Shown here: piece by piece, positions 26,420 through 36,060 of the stretch
How the letters are laid out: each line of letters opens with the position of its first letter
Numbering within the stretch: the first letter of the stretch is position 1
Assembly: GCF_024345795.1 (NCBI RefSeq)
Contig: NZ_JAGQBU010000017.1
Span: 1 to 60,269, forward strand
Direction of reading: 5' to 3'
DNA length: 60,269 bases
Origin: Synechococcus sp. J7-Johnson
Lineage (GTDB): Bacteria > Cyanobacteriota > Cyanobacteriia > PCC-6307 > Cyanobiaceae
Notes under the pieces: model-generated
Told to the model about the DNA's origin: nothing
Database searches by the model: none
The model's input: only the letters and a program-made list of their open reading frames with translations
Made by a program: the position numbers and the translations under genes

Positions 26420-29400
26420 TTGGTTTACATCAATCAGGTCGAACTCGCCCAGTTCAAGTCGTTCGGTGGAGCGATGGCGATCCGGCTGGAGCCATCTTTC
26501 ACAGTGATCACCGGTCCGAACGGCTCAGGCAAGAGCAACATCCTCGATGCCGTTCTGTTCTGCCTGGGGCTGGCCAGCAGCCGCGGCATGCGCGCCGAGC
26601 GACTCCCCGACCTGATCAACAGCGCCACGGTTCGACAGGGCAAAGCTGCCGAAACGGTGGTGAGTGTGCGCTTCGACCTCAGCGACTGGCAGCCCGACCC
26701 AGCTGAAGCGGGACTGGAGGCCCCGGCGGAGGGCCCCTGGATTCAGACCGGGCAGAAGGAATGGACCGTGAGCCGGCGGCTGCGGCTGGCTCCCGGCGGT
26801 ACCTACAGCAGCAGCTTCAGCTCCGATGGGGTCCCCTGCAACCTGCAGCAGTTGCAGACCCAATTGCGCCGGCTGCGGGTGGATCCCGAGGGCAGCAACG
26901 TGGTGATGCAGGGGGATGTGACCCGGATCGTGTCGATGAGTGCCCGCGACCGCCGCGGCCTGATCGATGAACTGGCCGGGGTTGCCCTGTTTGATTCCCG
27001 CATCGAGCAGACCCGCGCCAAACTCGATGAGGTACAGGAGCGCCAGGAACGCTGCCGGATCGTCGAGCAGGAGCTGCTGGGGAGCCGCCAGCGGCTGGAG
27101 CGCGACTGCGCCAAGGCCCGCACCTACCAGGAGCTGCGCCTGCGCCAGCAGCTCGGCCGCCTGCAGGAGCAGGTGCTCGCCCACGAGCAGGCAGGCGGCC
27201 AGCTGGAGGCCCTGCGCAGGCGTCAGCAGGCCCTCGAGGCCCAGGAACAGAGCGACCGCACGGCTCTGGCCACCGCCCAGGAAGCCATGGAGCAGGCCAG
27301 CAGTGAGCTCGCCCTGCTCCAGGCCGAAGTCAAGGCTCTCGGAGAAGACAGCCTGCTGGTGGTGCAGGCGGAGCTCGCCGGCCTGGAGACCAGCGCCCGC
27401 GAGCTGCAGCGCCAGGCGGAGCGACAGCAGCAGCAGGCTGAGGCGCTGCAGGGCCAGCGCCAGGGCCTGCAGCGCCAGCGCCAGGAACTGCAGCGTCAGC
27501 GGCTGGAGCTCAGCGCCGATGAGCAGCACGCCGCCGCCCTGGATTCAGCTGCTCAGGCCTGCCTGAGCGCCGAAGCTGCCGTGGAGCTCTCCCGCCGGCG
27601 GCTGGGGGAGGTGGCGGGCCGCTCCGGCACCTGGCTGGAGGAGCAGAAGCGCCGCAGCCAGCGGCGGCAGGAGCTGCAGCAGGCAGTGGCTCCCCTGCTG
27701 GCGGAACAGCAGCAGCTCACCGAGAGGCTGCGCCAGGCCGAGGAGCGTCTGATGGAACTGGAGGCGGAGCTGGCCAGCGGGGACAGCGCCGACCACGACC
27801 AGCAGCGGCGCCTGCAGGAGCTGTTGAGCGAAGCCGAAGCCGTCCAGGACCTGGTGGACCAGCAACAGCGCCAGGCCCAAGACCTGGCCGAAGCCCTCGC
27901 GCTGCAGCAACGCACCCGCACCCGACTAGAGCAGGAGCAGACCCAGCTGGAGCGGGAGATTGCCCGGATCGAAAGCCGCCGCGACACTCTCCAGGAAACC
28001 CGTGGCACGGGCGCCCTGCGCCTGCTGCTGGAGGCCGGCCTCGGCGGGCTGCATGGTCCAGTGGCCCAGCTCGCCGAGGTGGAGGAGCGCTTCCGGCTGG
28101 CCCTGGAGGTGGCCGCCGGCGGCCGCCTGGCCCAGGTGGTGGTCGACGACGACCGCATCGCTTCAACGGCGATCGAGCTACTCAAGAGCCGCCGGGCCGG
28201 TCGACTCACCTTTCTGCCACTCAACAAGATCCGCGGTAGTGGCAGCAGCAGTGGCAGTGGCGGCAGCGCCGCCCTGGAGCGGGGCGGTGCCGGTGGGCGC
28301 TCCGGCGGTGGCGGACTGGTGGGGCGCGCCGTCGATCTGCTCCGCTTCGAGCCCGTCTACACGGAGGTCTTCCGCCACGTCTTCGGCGACACCCTGGTTT
28401 TCGAAGACCTGGCCAGCGCGCGCCGCGAGCTCGGCCGCTGCCGGGCCGTGACCCTGGAGGGGGAACTGCTGGAACGCAGCGGGGCCATGACCGGCGGCAG
28501 CCTGCAGCAACGCTCCGGCCAGCTCAGCTTCGGGCGAGCGGGGGAGCAGGACGAGGCGGAGCCCCACCGGCAGCGCCTGCTGGAGCTGGGGGAGAGCCTG
28601 GTGGCCTGCCGTCGCCGCGAGGCCGACCTGGGCCGCCAGCTGGAGCAGCTGCGCCCGGCGCTGCAGGAGGGCCAGCAGCGCCGGGCCGCTCTGACGGCGG
28701 AGCGGGCGGCGGCAGAGCGCGCACTGGGGCCCCAGCTGCAACGGCTGGAGCAGCTCCAGCAACGGTGCAGCCATCACCAGGCCAGCCTGGAGAGCGGCCG
28801 GCAGCGCAGCCAGCAGCTGGAGCGCGAGCTGGCCCCCTTGCTGCTGGAGCTGGCCGGACTGGAAGTGGCCGAGGCCCAGGCCCAGGAGTCGGGAGACAGT
28901 GCCCGCTGGCAGGGCCTGCAGCACGACCTGGAGACGGCCGATCAACGGCTGGCCGCCGCCCGCGAGCAGCGGGACGGTCTGCTGCTGGCCCAGCGGGAGC
29001 GCAGCTTGAGCCTCACCCGTCTCGGTGATCAACTCGAAGCCCTCACCCTGGAGGAAGCGCGGCTTCAGCAGGCCGTGGTCAACCTGGCCGAGGAACACCG
29101 CCTGCGCCGCGAGCAGGAATGCCAGGGCCAGAAGCGGCGGGCGGAACTGGAGGTGCAACAGCAGCAGTTGCAGGAACGCTTCGGCGAACGGCGCCGGGCT
29201 CGCGATGCCGCCGAAGCCCAGCTGGGCCAGCAGCGGCAGGCCGTCCAGCAACGACAGTGGGAGCTGCAGCGGCTGGGGGAGGAGCGCCTGTCGCTCAGCG
29301 AGCAGGAGCGGGCGCTGGCCCTGCGGCTGGAGGCGATGGAACGGGCCCTGCCCGATCCTCTCCCCGAGATCTCCGAGGAGCTGCGCTCAGCAGGCCTGGA

Positions 29401-30040
29401 GGCGCTGCAGCAGGAGTTGCAGCGGCTGCAGCAGCGCATGGAAGCGCTCGAGCCGGTGAACATGCTGGCCCTGGAGGAACTGGAGCAGCTGGAGCAGCGC
29501 CTGGCCGACCTGGCCGGCCGGCTGGAGGTGCTCTCCAGCGAACGGGAGGAGCTGCTGCTGCGCATCGAAACCGTTGCCACCCTGCGCCAGGAGGCTTTCC
29601 TGGAGGCCTTCCACGCCGTGGATGGCCATTTCCGCACAATCTTCGCCGGGCTGTCCGAAGGCGAAGGCCACCTGCAGCTGGAGAACGAGGCCCAGCCCCT
29701 TGAGGGAGGTCTCACCCTGGTGGCCCACCCCAAGGGCAAGACCGTGCGCCGCCTGGCTTCGATGTCGGGTGGGGAAAAATCGCTCACAGCCCTGAGCTTC
29801 CTGTTCGCCCTGCAGCGCTTCCGCCCCTCTCCCTTCTATGCCCTCGATGAAGTCGACAGCTTTCTCGATGGGGTCAATGTGGAGAGGCTGGCCGCTCTGA
29901 TCGCCAGCCAGGCCGACCAGGCCCAGTTCCTGGTGGTCAGCCACCGCCGGCCGATGATCGCCGCAGCCACCCGCACGGTGGGGGTGACCCAGGCCCGCGG
30001 CGCCCACACCCAGGTGGTCGGGATGCCCACCGCCGCCTGA
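26420..30040 (+). CDS. smc: Chromosome segregation protein Smc, 1206 aa
   Basis: The head has VELAQFKSFGG and Walker A in FTVITGPNGSGKSNILDAVL. The C-terminal head has signature RLASMSGGEKSLTALSFLFA and Walker B FYALDEVDSFLDG. Between them lie two very long Gln/Glu/Leu/Arg-rich coiled coils around a hinge (GLHGPVAQLAEVEERFRLAL, then RAGRLTFLPLNKI). The hinge contains a Gly/Ser-rich insertion (about 28233-28322). Smc, with ScpAB, compacts and segregates the chromosome. The TTG at 26420 gives the family N-terminus (M-V-Y-I-N-Q-V-E). The longer upstream opening is not needed. Confidence 0.95.
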   Translation: MVYINQVELAQFKSFGGAMAIRLEPSFTVITGPNGSGKSNILDAVLFCLGLASSRGMRAERLPDLINSATVRQGKAAETVVSVRFDLSDWQPDPAEAGLEAPAEGPWIQTGQKEWTVSRRLRLAPGGTYSSSFSSDGVPCNLQQLQTQLRRLRVDPEGSNVVMQGDVTRIVSMSARDRRGLIDELAGVALFDSRIEQTRAKLDEVQERQERCRIVEQELLGSRQRLERDCAKARTYQELRLRQQLGRLQEQVLAHEQAGGQLEALRRRQQALEAQEQSDRTALATAQEAMEQASSELALLQAEVKALGEDSLLVVQAELAGLETSARELQRQAERQQQQAEALQGQRQGLQRQRQELQRQRLELSADEQHAAALDSAAQACLSAEAAVELSRRRLGEVAGRSGTWLEEQKRRSQRRQELQQAVAPLLAEQQQLTERLRQAEERLMELEAELASGDSADHDQQRRLQELLSEAEAVQDLVDQQQRQAQDLAEALALQQRTRTRLEQEQTQLEREIARIESRRDTLQETRGTGALRLLLEAGLGGLHGPVAQLAEVEERFRLALEVAAGGRLAQVVVDDDRIASTAIELLKSRRAGRLTFLPLNKIRGSGSSSGSGGSAALERGGAGGRSGGGGLVGRAVDLLRFEPVYTEVFRHVFGDTLVFEDLASARRELGRCRAVTLEGELLERSGAMTGGSLQQRSGQLSFGRAGEQDEAEPHRQRLLELGESLVACRRREADLGRQLEQLRPALQEGQQRRAALTAERAAAERALGPQLQRLEQLQQRCSHHQASLESGRQRSQQLERELAPLLLELAGLEVAEAQAQESGDSARWQGLQHDLETADQRLAAAREQRDGLLLAQRERSLSLTRLGDQLEALTLEEARLQQAVVNLAEEHRLRREQECQGQKRRAELEVQQQQLQERFGERRRARDAAEAQLGQQRQAVQQRQWELQRLGEERLSLSEQERALALRLEAMERALPDPLPEISEELRSAGLEALQQELQRLQQRMEALEPVNMLALEELEQLEQRLADLAGRLEVLSSEREELLLRIETVATLRQEAFLEAFHAVDGHFRTIFAGLSEGEGHLQLENEAQPLEGGLTLVAHPKGKTVRRLASMSGGEKSLTALSFLFALQRFRPSPFYALDEVDSFLDGVNVERLAALIASQADQAQFLVVSHRRPMIAAATRTVGVTQARGAHTQVVGMPTAA

Positions 30041-30105
30041 ACGGGTGCCGTGGGCCACAATGACTTGAGCACCCACCTTGCCGACACCCGCCCGGGAACT
30101 GGCCT

Positions 30106-31116
30106 TTGACCTCTTCTTTCCCTCCGTCCGCCGACCCATCCGGCGGCGCCCCCAGCGACAGGCTCTGGCTGCGCTCCGAGCTGATGGGGACTCAGGTGAT
30201 CACCCGCGACACCGGCCGTCGGCTGGGAGTGGTTGGCGAAGTGGTGGTCGACATCGACCGGCGTGAGGTCGTGGCACTCGGCCTGCGCGACAACCCCCTC
30301 ACCCGCTTCCTGCCGGGCCTGCCCCGCTGGATGCCGCTGGACCGGATACGCCAGGTGGGCGATGTGGTGCTGGTCGACTCCGCCGATTCCCTGGCCGAGG
30401 GGTTCAACCCCGACCGCTACAGCAAAGTGATCAACTGCCAGGTCATCAGCGAATCGGGCGAACAACTGGGCCGGGTGCTCGGCTTCAGCTTCGACATCGA
30501 AACCGGCGAGCTCACCACCCTGGTGCTGGGGGCCCTCGGTGTTCCCCTGCTCGGCGAAGGGGTACTGAGCACCTGGGAACTGAACGTCGAGGAGATCGTC
30601 AGCAGCGGCCCTGATCGGATAATTGTCTACGAGGGTGCCGAAGAGAAACTCAAACAACTGGGCAGCGGCCTGCTCGAGAAACTGGGCATCGGTGGCCCCA
30701 GCTGGGAGCAGGAGGAGCGGGATCGCTTCCGCCAGACCATGGTGCCGGTGGAGAACCAGCTGGCTTCCGGACAGCCCAATGTTCAGGAACAACGCCGAAT
30801 CCAGCCCGCCTCCAGCCGCGCCGTGCAGGTGGAGGAGCAGGAGGAACTTGAGTATGTGGAGCTGGAACGCCGCCGGTCGGAACCCCTCCGCCAGCGTCGC
30901 TATCTCGACGAGGACGAATACGACGACGAGCCGCGCCGCCGCAGCCCCTTGCCCCAGCAGCCCCGCCAGGCATCGTTGCGCCCCAGGGAAGATGAGCGCC
31001 AGCCCCTTGATGTGGAGCCCGAGCCCTACCGGGAAAGGCAGGACCCGGAAGCGGAGGTGCTGGATCCCCCAGCCCGGCCGCGCACTAATGAGGAGCGGTT
31101 CAGCGATCCCTGGTGA
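30106..31116 (+). CDS. Tandem PRC-barrel domain protein, 336 aa
   Basis: Two PRC-barrel-like repeats are visible. LRSELMGTQVITRDTGRRLG leads to VVGEVVVDIDRREVVALGLR (residues about 25-100). INCQVISESGEQLGRVLGFS leads to IETGELTTLVLGALG (about 105-190). The remaining C-terminal third is disordered, highly charged and rich in Arg/Pro/Glu. PRC barrels occur in photosynthetic reaction centre subunit H and RimM and mediate protein or RNA contacts. The cyanobacterial role is unknown. The TTG at 30106 is the likely start. It follows smc after 65 nt on the same strand. Confidence 0.82.
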   Translation: MTSSFPPSADPSGGAPSDRLWLRSELMGTQVITRDTGRRLGVVGEVVVDIDRREVVALGLRDNPLTRFLPGLPRWMPLDRIRQVGDVVLVDSADSLAEGFNPDRYSKVINCQVISESGEQLGRVLGFSFDIETGELTTLVLGALGVPLLGEGVLSTWELNVEEIVSSGPDRIIVYEGAEEKLKQLGSGLLEKLGIGGPSWEQEERDRFRQTMVPVENQLASGQPNVQEQRRIQPASSRAVQVEEQEELEYVELERRRSEPLRQRRYLDEDEYDDEPRRRSPLPQQPRQASLRPREDERQPLDVEPEPYRERQDPEAEVLDPPARPRTNEERFSDPW

Positions 31117-31152
31117 GTCCAGGGATCGGCCAGCCAGGGGACCAGCCAGTCC

Positions 31153-31569
31153 TTACGAGGCCGGCTTGAAGTTCAGAGAAGCCGAGTTGACGCAGTAGCG
31201 CAGGCCCGTGGGACCGGGGCCGTCGTGGAAGAGGTGACCCAGGTGGGCCTCACACTTGGCACAGCGAATTTCCGTTCGCACCATGCCGTGGCTGCGGTCC
31301 TCAATGGTTGTGATCGCTGCGGGATCGAGCCCATCCCAGAAGCTGGGCCAGCCCGTGCCGGAGTCAAACTTGGCATTGGAGCCGAACAGGGGAGAGCCGC
31401 AGCAGATGCAGTCGTAGCGGCCCTCCTGCTTGGTGTTCCAGTAAGCGCCGGTGAAGGCCCGCTCGGTACCTCCACAACGTGCCACCTGGTACTGCTCCGG
31501 TGTGAGGCGCTCGCGCCAGTCGGGATCTGAGGGGGATGGCGAGGCGGCAACCGCATCTGGGCTGGTCAT
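31153..31569 (-). CDS. msrB: Peptide-methionine (R)-S-oxide reductase MsrB, 138 aa
   Basis: MsrB reduces methionine-R-sulfoxide in proteins. The hallmark [20 protein letters not shown], the zinc-binding CxxC pairs (CICC and CAKC), [12 protein letters not shown], and the catalytic cysteine in RYCVNSASL are all present. It ends immediately after the catalytic region, as usual. The ATG at 31569 is preferred over a TTG three codons upstream. It is convergent with the PRC-barrel gene. Confidence 0.95.
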   Translation of the reverse strand: MTSPDAVAASPSPSDPDWRERLTPEQYQVARCGGTERAFTGAYWNTKQEGRYDCICCGSPLFGSNAKFDSGTGWPSFWDGLDPAAITTIEDRSHGMVRTEIRCAKCEAHLGHLFHDGPGPTGLRYCVNSASLNFKPAS

Positions 31570-31596
31570 GGTGCGCAAGGTTCCGTTGATGTCAAT

Positions 31597-32880
31597 TTAG
31601 GCAGCGGGCAGAAGCTCCTGCACCATCGCGGCCAGGGCCGCCACAGCCCCGGGCTGACCCCGCAGACTGCGCAGATCGTCGCGCTGACCCCGCAGCCGCT
31701 CGGGATGGGCCAGCCACTCGTTGGCCTCGGCGGCGATCTCCGCCGGCGTGATCGCTCCTACCCGCTCAGGCACCACGGCACGGCCAGCCGAGATGTTCGG
31801 CCAGGCCAGAAACCCCCGTTGGCGCATGCGCCAGGCCGTCAGCGCCAGGCCCAGCAACCAGCGCAACAGGGGCAGGCGCGCCACCAGACCGAGCCAGCCG
31901 TCCCAGGCCTGCATCACCTGCAGATGCTGGGTGGGCACCAGAACGATCATCGGCACCCCGAGGGCCCCCAGCTCGGCGGTGTTCGCCCCCACGGTGGTGA
32001 GCGCCAGAGCGCACTGGCTGAGGGCGGCGTGGGCCGGGTGCTGCTCGAACAGCAGGATGGGCGTGCCGGCACCGCTGATCAGCCAGCGCTGGCCGGAATC
32101 CGGCTCCGGCGCCAGCAGCCGCGGCGGCTGGCCGCCGTAATAACGCTGAATCGGGTTACCACTGTCTCCGTAGGCCAGCAGATCGGCCACGCTGGTGGTG
32201 GGCGCCACCGGCAGGAGGAACCGACACCCCGGCCGCAGGCGGGCAAGGCGATCGGCTGTGTCGAGCAGGAAGGGAACACCCACCTGCAACTTGGCCCGTT
32301 TCGAGCCGGGCAGCAGGGCCACCCATTCCCCTTCGGGCAGGGGGGCCACCGCCCGCGCCTCCTCGGAGAGATCAGCCATCAGATCACCCACCACGGTGCA
32401 GCGCTGACGCCAGCGGGGAGGCAACCGGGTAGCGGCCTGGGGACCCATCGCGGCGATGCGGTCGTTCCAGCGCGGCCACCGGGCCACCCATTCGGCGTAG
32501 GTGAGGTGGCGGTAACCCAGGCGAGCCGAAAGCAGCACGGTCCAGAACTGATCACCCCCCAGGAACACCACCACCCCATGGGCCGGCCAGGGCCCATGGC
32601 GGCGGGGGCTGAGCAGCAGTCCCCAGAACCGGCGAGCGGGCACGATGCGGGAGAAGAAACCAAGGTCGCGCGCCACCCGCGCCTCGGATCCGGTGGCGTT
32701 GGGACAGGGCACCAGCACCAGCTCCAGAGAGCAGGCCGCTCCAGGAACAACGGGCTGAAGCGCCAGCTGCCTGTGCAGGCGCTGGGCCAGGGGCCGAACC
32801 CAGGTGGTGAGCTCGCCCGGTCCGTTGCACACCAGCACGATCGCTGTGGTGGGCGGGAGGCTCGGGGGCGGCTCTCTCAA
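31597..32880 (-). CDS. Lipid-A-disaccharide synthase-related glycosyltransferase, 427 aa
   Basis: The GT-B-like chain starts AIVLVCNGPGELTTWVRPLA. In its C-terminal half it has WVALLPGSKRAKLQ and the nucleotide-sugar side with LALTTVGANTAELGALGVPM followed by IVLVPTQ. This corresponds to the cyanobacterial/plant LpxB-related family, distinct from true LpxB and of unknown acceptor. A transmembrane-like patch near LPLLRWLLGLALTAWRMRQR may attach it to the membrane. The start is a TTG at 32880. tRNA-Leu lies 18 nt upstream. Confidence 0.85.
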   Translation of the reverse strand: MREPPPSLPPTTAIVLVCNGPGELTTWVRPLAQRLHRQLALQPVVPGAACSLELVLVPCPNATGSEARVARDLGFFSRIVPARRFWGLLLSPRRHGPWPAHGVVVFLGGDQFWTVLLSARLGYRHLTYAEWVARWPRWNDRIAAMGPQAATRLPPRWRQRCTVVGDLMADLSEEARAVAPLPEGEWVALLPGSKRAKLQVGVPFLLDTADRLARLRPGCRFLLPVAPTTSVADLLAYGDSGNPIQRYYGGQPPRLLAPEPDSGQRWLISGAGTPILLFEQHPAHAALSQCALALTTVGANTAELGALGVPMIVLVPTQHLQVMQAWDGWLGLVARLPLLRWLLGLALTAWRMRQRGFLAWPNISAGRAVVPERVGAITPAEIAAEANEWLAHPERLRGQRDDLRSLRGQPGAVAALAAMVQELLPAA

Positions 32881-32898
32881 ATTGTGGGAAAGAAAAAT

Positions 32899-32979
32899 GC
32901 GGATGGCGAGACTTGAACTCGCAAGGCCGAAGCCACACGCCCCTCAAACGTGCGTGTCTACCAATTCCACCACATCCGC
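32899..32979 (-). tRNA. trnL: tRNA-Leu (anticodon GAG)
   Basis: The minus strand reads GCGGATGTGGTGGAATTGGT at its 5' end and closes with GCGAGTTCAAGTCTCGC and CATCCGC. The acceptor strands GCGGATG and CATCCGC pair fully. The anticodon arm is CACGT-TTGAGGG-GCGTG, giving anticodon GAG. The long variable arm is typical of tRNA-Leu, and the D and T loops are canonical. No CCA is encoded. Confidence 0.95.
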
Positions 32980-33105
32980 GTGGCCGTCAGGAGTCTGCAC
33001 TCCCTCCGGCTCGTCAATATACCCATCAACCGTTCCAGACTCCGCCCCACTGAGGCGGCAAGGGTCAGCGCTGATACAGTCCGCAGCGGCCTGGACCAAC
33101 CACGG

Positions 33106-34458
33106 ATGCCCATCGGCAAGCTGCTGATCGCCAACCGTGGCGAAATCTCTCTCCGCATTTTGCGGAGCTGCCGCGAAATGGGCATCAGCACGGTGGCGGT
33201 CTACAGCACCGTCGACCGCAACGCCCTGCACGTGCAGCTGGCAGATGAAGCGGTCTGCGTGGGGGAAGCTCCCAGCAGCAAGAGCTATCTCAATATCCCC
33301 AACATCATTGCCGCGGCGATCTCCCGGGGCGCCGATGCGATCCACCCCGGTTACGGCTTCCTGGCCGAGAACGACCGCTTCGCGGAGATCTGCGCGGCCC
33401 ACGGCCTCACCTTCGTCGGTCCCTCCCCAGAGGCGATCCGGGCCATGGGGGACAAATCCACCGCCAAGACCACCATGCAGCGGGTGGGGGTTCCCACCAT
33501 CCCCGGTAGTGAAGGTCTGCTGGAGGACAGCCAGGAGGCCTCCGTGCTGGCGGCACGCATGGGCTTCCCCGTGATGATCAAGGCCACGGCCGGCGGTGGC
33601 GGCCGTGGCATGCGCCTGGTGCAGGAGCCCGAGCAGCTCGAGGGCCTGTTCAAGGCGGCCCAGGGTGAAGCGGAAGCGGCCTTCGGCAACCCGGGCCTCT
33701 ACATGGAGAAGTTCATCGAGCGGCCCCGCCACGTCGAGGTGCAGATCCTGGCCGATCGCCACGGCAACGTGGTTCACCTCGGCGAGCGCGACTGCTCGAT
33801 CCAGCGGCGCCACCAGAAGCTGCTGGAGGAAGCCCCAAGCCCAGCCCTGGATCCGGAGCTGCGTCGGCGCATGGGCGAGGCAGCGGTGGCTGCGGCCCGG
33901 AGCATCACCTACGAAGGCGCCGGCACCGTTGAGTTTCTGGTGGATCGCAGCGGCAGCTTCTATTTCATGGAGATGAATACCCGCATCCAGGTGGAGCATC
34001 CCGTCACCGAGATGGTCACCGGTTTCGATCTGATTGCCGAGCAGCTGCGCATCGCCGGAGGTGAGCCCCTGAGCATGCGCCAGGAGGACGTGCAGCTGCG
34101 GGGCCATGCGATCGAATGCCGCATCAATGCCGAGGATCCCCAGCAGAATTTCAGGCCGGCCCCGGGGCGCATCACCGGCTGGTTGCCACCGGGGGGGCCA
34201 GGCGTGCGGGTCGATAGCCACGTGTACACGGGCTACGAAATCCCCCCCTTCTACGACTCGCTGATCGGCAAGCTGATCGTCTGGGGGGTCGATCGAGAGG
34301 CGGCCATCAAGCGCATGCGCCGGGCCCTGAGTGAATGTGCGATCACGGGCATCCCCACCACGATCGAGTTCCACCTGGCCCTGCTGGATCGGCCCGAGTT
34401 CCAGCGCGGCGATGTTCACACGAAGTTCGTGGAGCAGGAGATGCTGCCGCCCAGCTGA
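33106..34458 (+). CDS. accC: Acetyl-CoA carboxylase, biotin carboxylase subunit, 450 aa
   Basis: AccC carboxylates biotin on AccB using ATP and bicarbonate, the first step of fatty-acid synthesis. The N-domain begins [20 protein letters not shown]. The ATP-grasp domain has [15 protein letters not shown], the bicarbonate/biotin region [15 protein letters not shown], and catalytic residues in [20 protein letters not shown]. The C-domain ends normally. The ATG at 33106 fits the family. The open frame upstream (from 32950) crosses the tRNA region and is ignored. Confidence 0.96.
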   Translation: MPIGKLLIANRGEISLRILRSCREMGISTVAVYSTVDRNALHVQLADEAVCVGEAPSSKSYLNIPNIIAAAISRGADAIHPGYGFLAENDRFAEICAAHGLTFVGPSPEAIRAMGDKSTAKTTMQRVGVPTIPGSEGLLEDSQEASVLAARMGFPVMIKATAGGGGRGMRLVQEPEQLEGLFKAAQGEAEAAFGNPGLYMEKFIERPRHVEVQILADRHGNVVHLGERDCSIQRRHQKLLEEAPSPALDPELRRRMGEAAVAAARSITYEGAGTVEFLVDRSGSFYFMEMNTRIQVEHPVTEMVTGFDLIAEQLRIAGGEPLSMRQEDVQLRGHAIECRINAEDPQQNFRPAPGRITGWLPPGGPGVRVDSHVYTGYEIPPFYDSLIGKLIVWGVDREAAIKRMRRALSECAITGIPTTIEFHLALLDRPEFQRGDVHTKFVEQEMLPPS

Positions 34459-34492
34459 TCCACGGCCCGATTCGGCCACGAAACGCCAGGAT

Positions 34493-34819
34493 TCAGGAAA
34501 GGGAATGGCTGTGGCGCAGCACCTGGGTGAGCAGTCCCTGCTGACCCACCACCAGCTCCCGCAGCAGGCTGATCAACCCCACCCAGATCACCGGTGTCAC
34601 GTCGACACCGCCGATGGCGGGGATCAACCGCCGGCTGAAGCGCAGCAGACCCTCCGTCGGCCAGCCGATCAACTGCATCGCTCCCCGATTCAGGTCCACC
34701 TGCGGATACCAGGTGAGCACGATGCGGAACAGGAACAGCAGGGTCCAGGCCGCCAGGGCCAGGGCCAACACGGCATGCAGCAACGGCAGGCCAGAGGCCA
34801 GCACGGAAACGGCCGTCAC
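34493..34819 (-). CDS. YggT/Ycf19 (YlmG) family membrane protein, 108 aa
   Basis: Two hydrophobic helices flank the conserved [20 protein letters not shown] and [20 protein letters not shown] region, which is the YGGT signature. [20 protein letters not shown] follows. YlmG proteins affect chloroplast or thylakoid nucleoid and membrane organisation and, in other bacteria, cell division. The start is a GTG at 34819. It is divergent from psbX, and in picocyanobacteria these genes tend to stay together. Confidence 0.88.
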   Translation of the reverse strand: MTAVSVLASGLPLLHAVLALALAAWTLLFLFRIVLTWYPQVDLNRGAMQLIGWPTEGLLRFSRRLIPAIGGVDVTPVIWVGLISLLRELVVGQQGLLTQVLRHSHSLS

Positions 34820-34896
34820 AAAGCGGTAAGCAGGGGCAACTCCATCGTAGGAAGTGGGCGCTGCTGCCTAAGATCCCAATCGGATCTCATGGCGCC

Positions 34897-35019
34897 ATGA
34901 CCCCCTCCCTCTCCAACTTCCTGAGCAGCCTCGTCTACGGAGCGATGATCGTGGTGATTCCGATCAGCATCGCCTTGGTACTGATCAGCCAGAACGACCA
35001 GGTTGATCGCAAGCTCTGA
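34897..35019 (+). CDS. psbX: Photosystem II protein PsbX, 40 aa
   Basis: The 40-residue product begins [20 protein letters not shown] and ends [11 protein letters not shown]. It has a single helix with the PsbX pattern ([13 protein letters not shown]). PsbX is a low-molecular-weight PSII subunit near cytochrome b559 that influences quinone exchange at QB. The ATG at 34897 is the only sensible start. It lies 77 nt from the divergent YggT gene. Confidence 0.93.
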   Translation: MTPSLSNFLSSLVYGAMIVVIPISIALVLISQNDQVDRKL

Positions 35020-35112
35020 GCTGACGCTGGTATCGCGGGTCAAGGTCCCTAAACTGGAATCAACCGTTCACCCCTGGCGGACGGAACAAGTTGTTCGCCT
35101 GAGGTTTCAGAC

Positions 35113-36060
35113 GTGGTCAATGCCAGCCTGAACTGGGCCAGCATCGTCGGCATCGTATTGGCCGTCGGTGGTGCGTTCCTCTATTTCATGAGGAGCTTCA
35201 AGCCAGCCCTCGCCCGCGACTACGACGTCTTTTTCGCCGCCATCGGTCTGTTGTGCGGCGGGATTCTCTTCTTCCAGGGCTGGCGGCTCGATCCGATCCT
35301 TCAGTTCGGCCAGTTCCTGCTGGCAGGTACCACGGTCTTTTTCGCTTACGAAAGCGTTCGCCTGCGGGGCGTCACCACTGAGCAGGCCAGGCGCTCCTCC
35401 TATTTCGACGACGACGAACCCTTGCCTGCCAAGCCCAGGATGGGCGGCCGCGCCGGCTGGGATGACGACACTGACCGCTTCGAGGAACCCCAGCCCCTGC
35501 GGCGGCGGATCCGCTCCCCACTCACCGAAGAGGTGGAGGACGATGCCAGTTTCTACCGGCCCCGTCGTGAGGCGGCCAGGCCTGCCATTCCCGAGCGGGC
35601 CGCCAGCCGTCGCCCTTCAACCGACAGCAGCTGGGATGCAGCCGAGCCCAGCCCCCGCGGTGAACCTGAGTCCTACGGCAGCCGCAGCGTTGCGCCCTCC
35701 GGTGCCGCAGCCTCGGGAGCGGCCTTCGGCTCCCGCCGGCGCGAGCGCGACAGCGGAGTAGAGCCCCGCCGCGGCAGCCGTCCGATGCCCAGCTCCGAGT
35801 CCATGCCCCGCTCCAGCCGCCGACCTGGCCCTGCTGGTGCCACGGAACCCCTCGGCACCCCCCCTGGAGTTCCCCAGGGCACACCGATCCGCAGCCGCCC
35901 CAGCGCCGCAGCCACCAACAGCCCGATCTCAAGCTCCGCAACGGGATCCGCCCCTGCTGCCAGCCCGGCCACCCCCGTGAGCGACGCCGACTACACCCCC
36001 CTGCGTCCTGCCCCCTCCAGCAGCCGCCCTCGGGACAACAGCTCCCGGTTCGACAGCTGA
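35113..36060 (+). CDS. ycf66: Ycf66 family protein with long disordered tail, 315 aa
   Basis: The first 90 residues are the Ycf66 membrane domain, with helices in WASIVGIVLAVGGAFLYFMR, YDVFFAAIGLLCGGILFFQG and FLLAGTTVFFAYESVRLRG. The remaining roughly 220 residues are a low-complexity tail rich in Arg, Ser, Pro and acidic patches. The function is unknown, although ycf66 is a plastid-genome gene in some algae and mosses. The start is a GTG at 35113. Its stop overlaps the proposed CTG start of the next gene (CTGA). Confidence 0.88.
   Translation: MVNASLNWASIVGIVLAVGGAFLYFMRSFKPALARDYDVFFAAIGLLCGGILFFQGWRLDPILQFGQFLLAGTTVFFAYESVRLRGVTTEQARRSSYFDDDEPLPAKPRMGGRAGWDDDTDRFEEPQPLRRRIRSPLTEEVEDDASFYRPRREAARPAIPERAASRRPSTDSSWDAAEPSPRGEPESYGSRSVAPSGAAASGAAFGSRRRERDSGVEPRRGSRPMPSSESMPRSSRRPGPAGATEPLGTPPGVPQGTPIRSRPSAAATNSPISSSATGSAPAASPATPVSDADYTPLRPAPSSSRPRDNSSRFDS

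Noticed and set aside
34141-34260. G-tracts and C-tracts resembling terminators inside accC
   Set aside because: They are within the coding region and have no U-tract. They reflect Pro/Gly codons.
32944-34479. 511-codon open frame on the minus strand
   Set aside because: It lies antisense to accC and also runs into the tRNA-Leu. The accC reading frame has complete family motifs.
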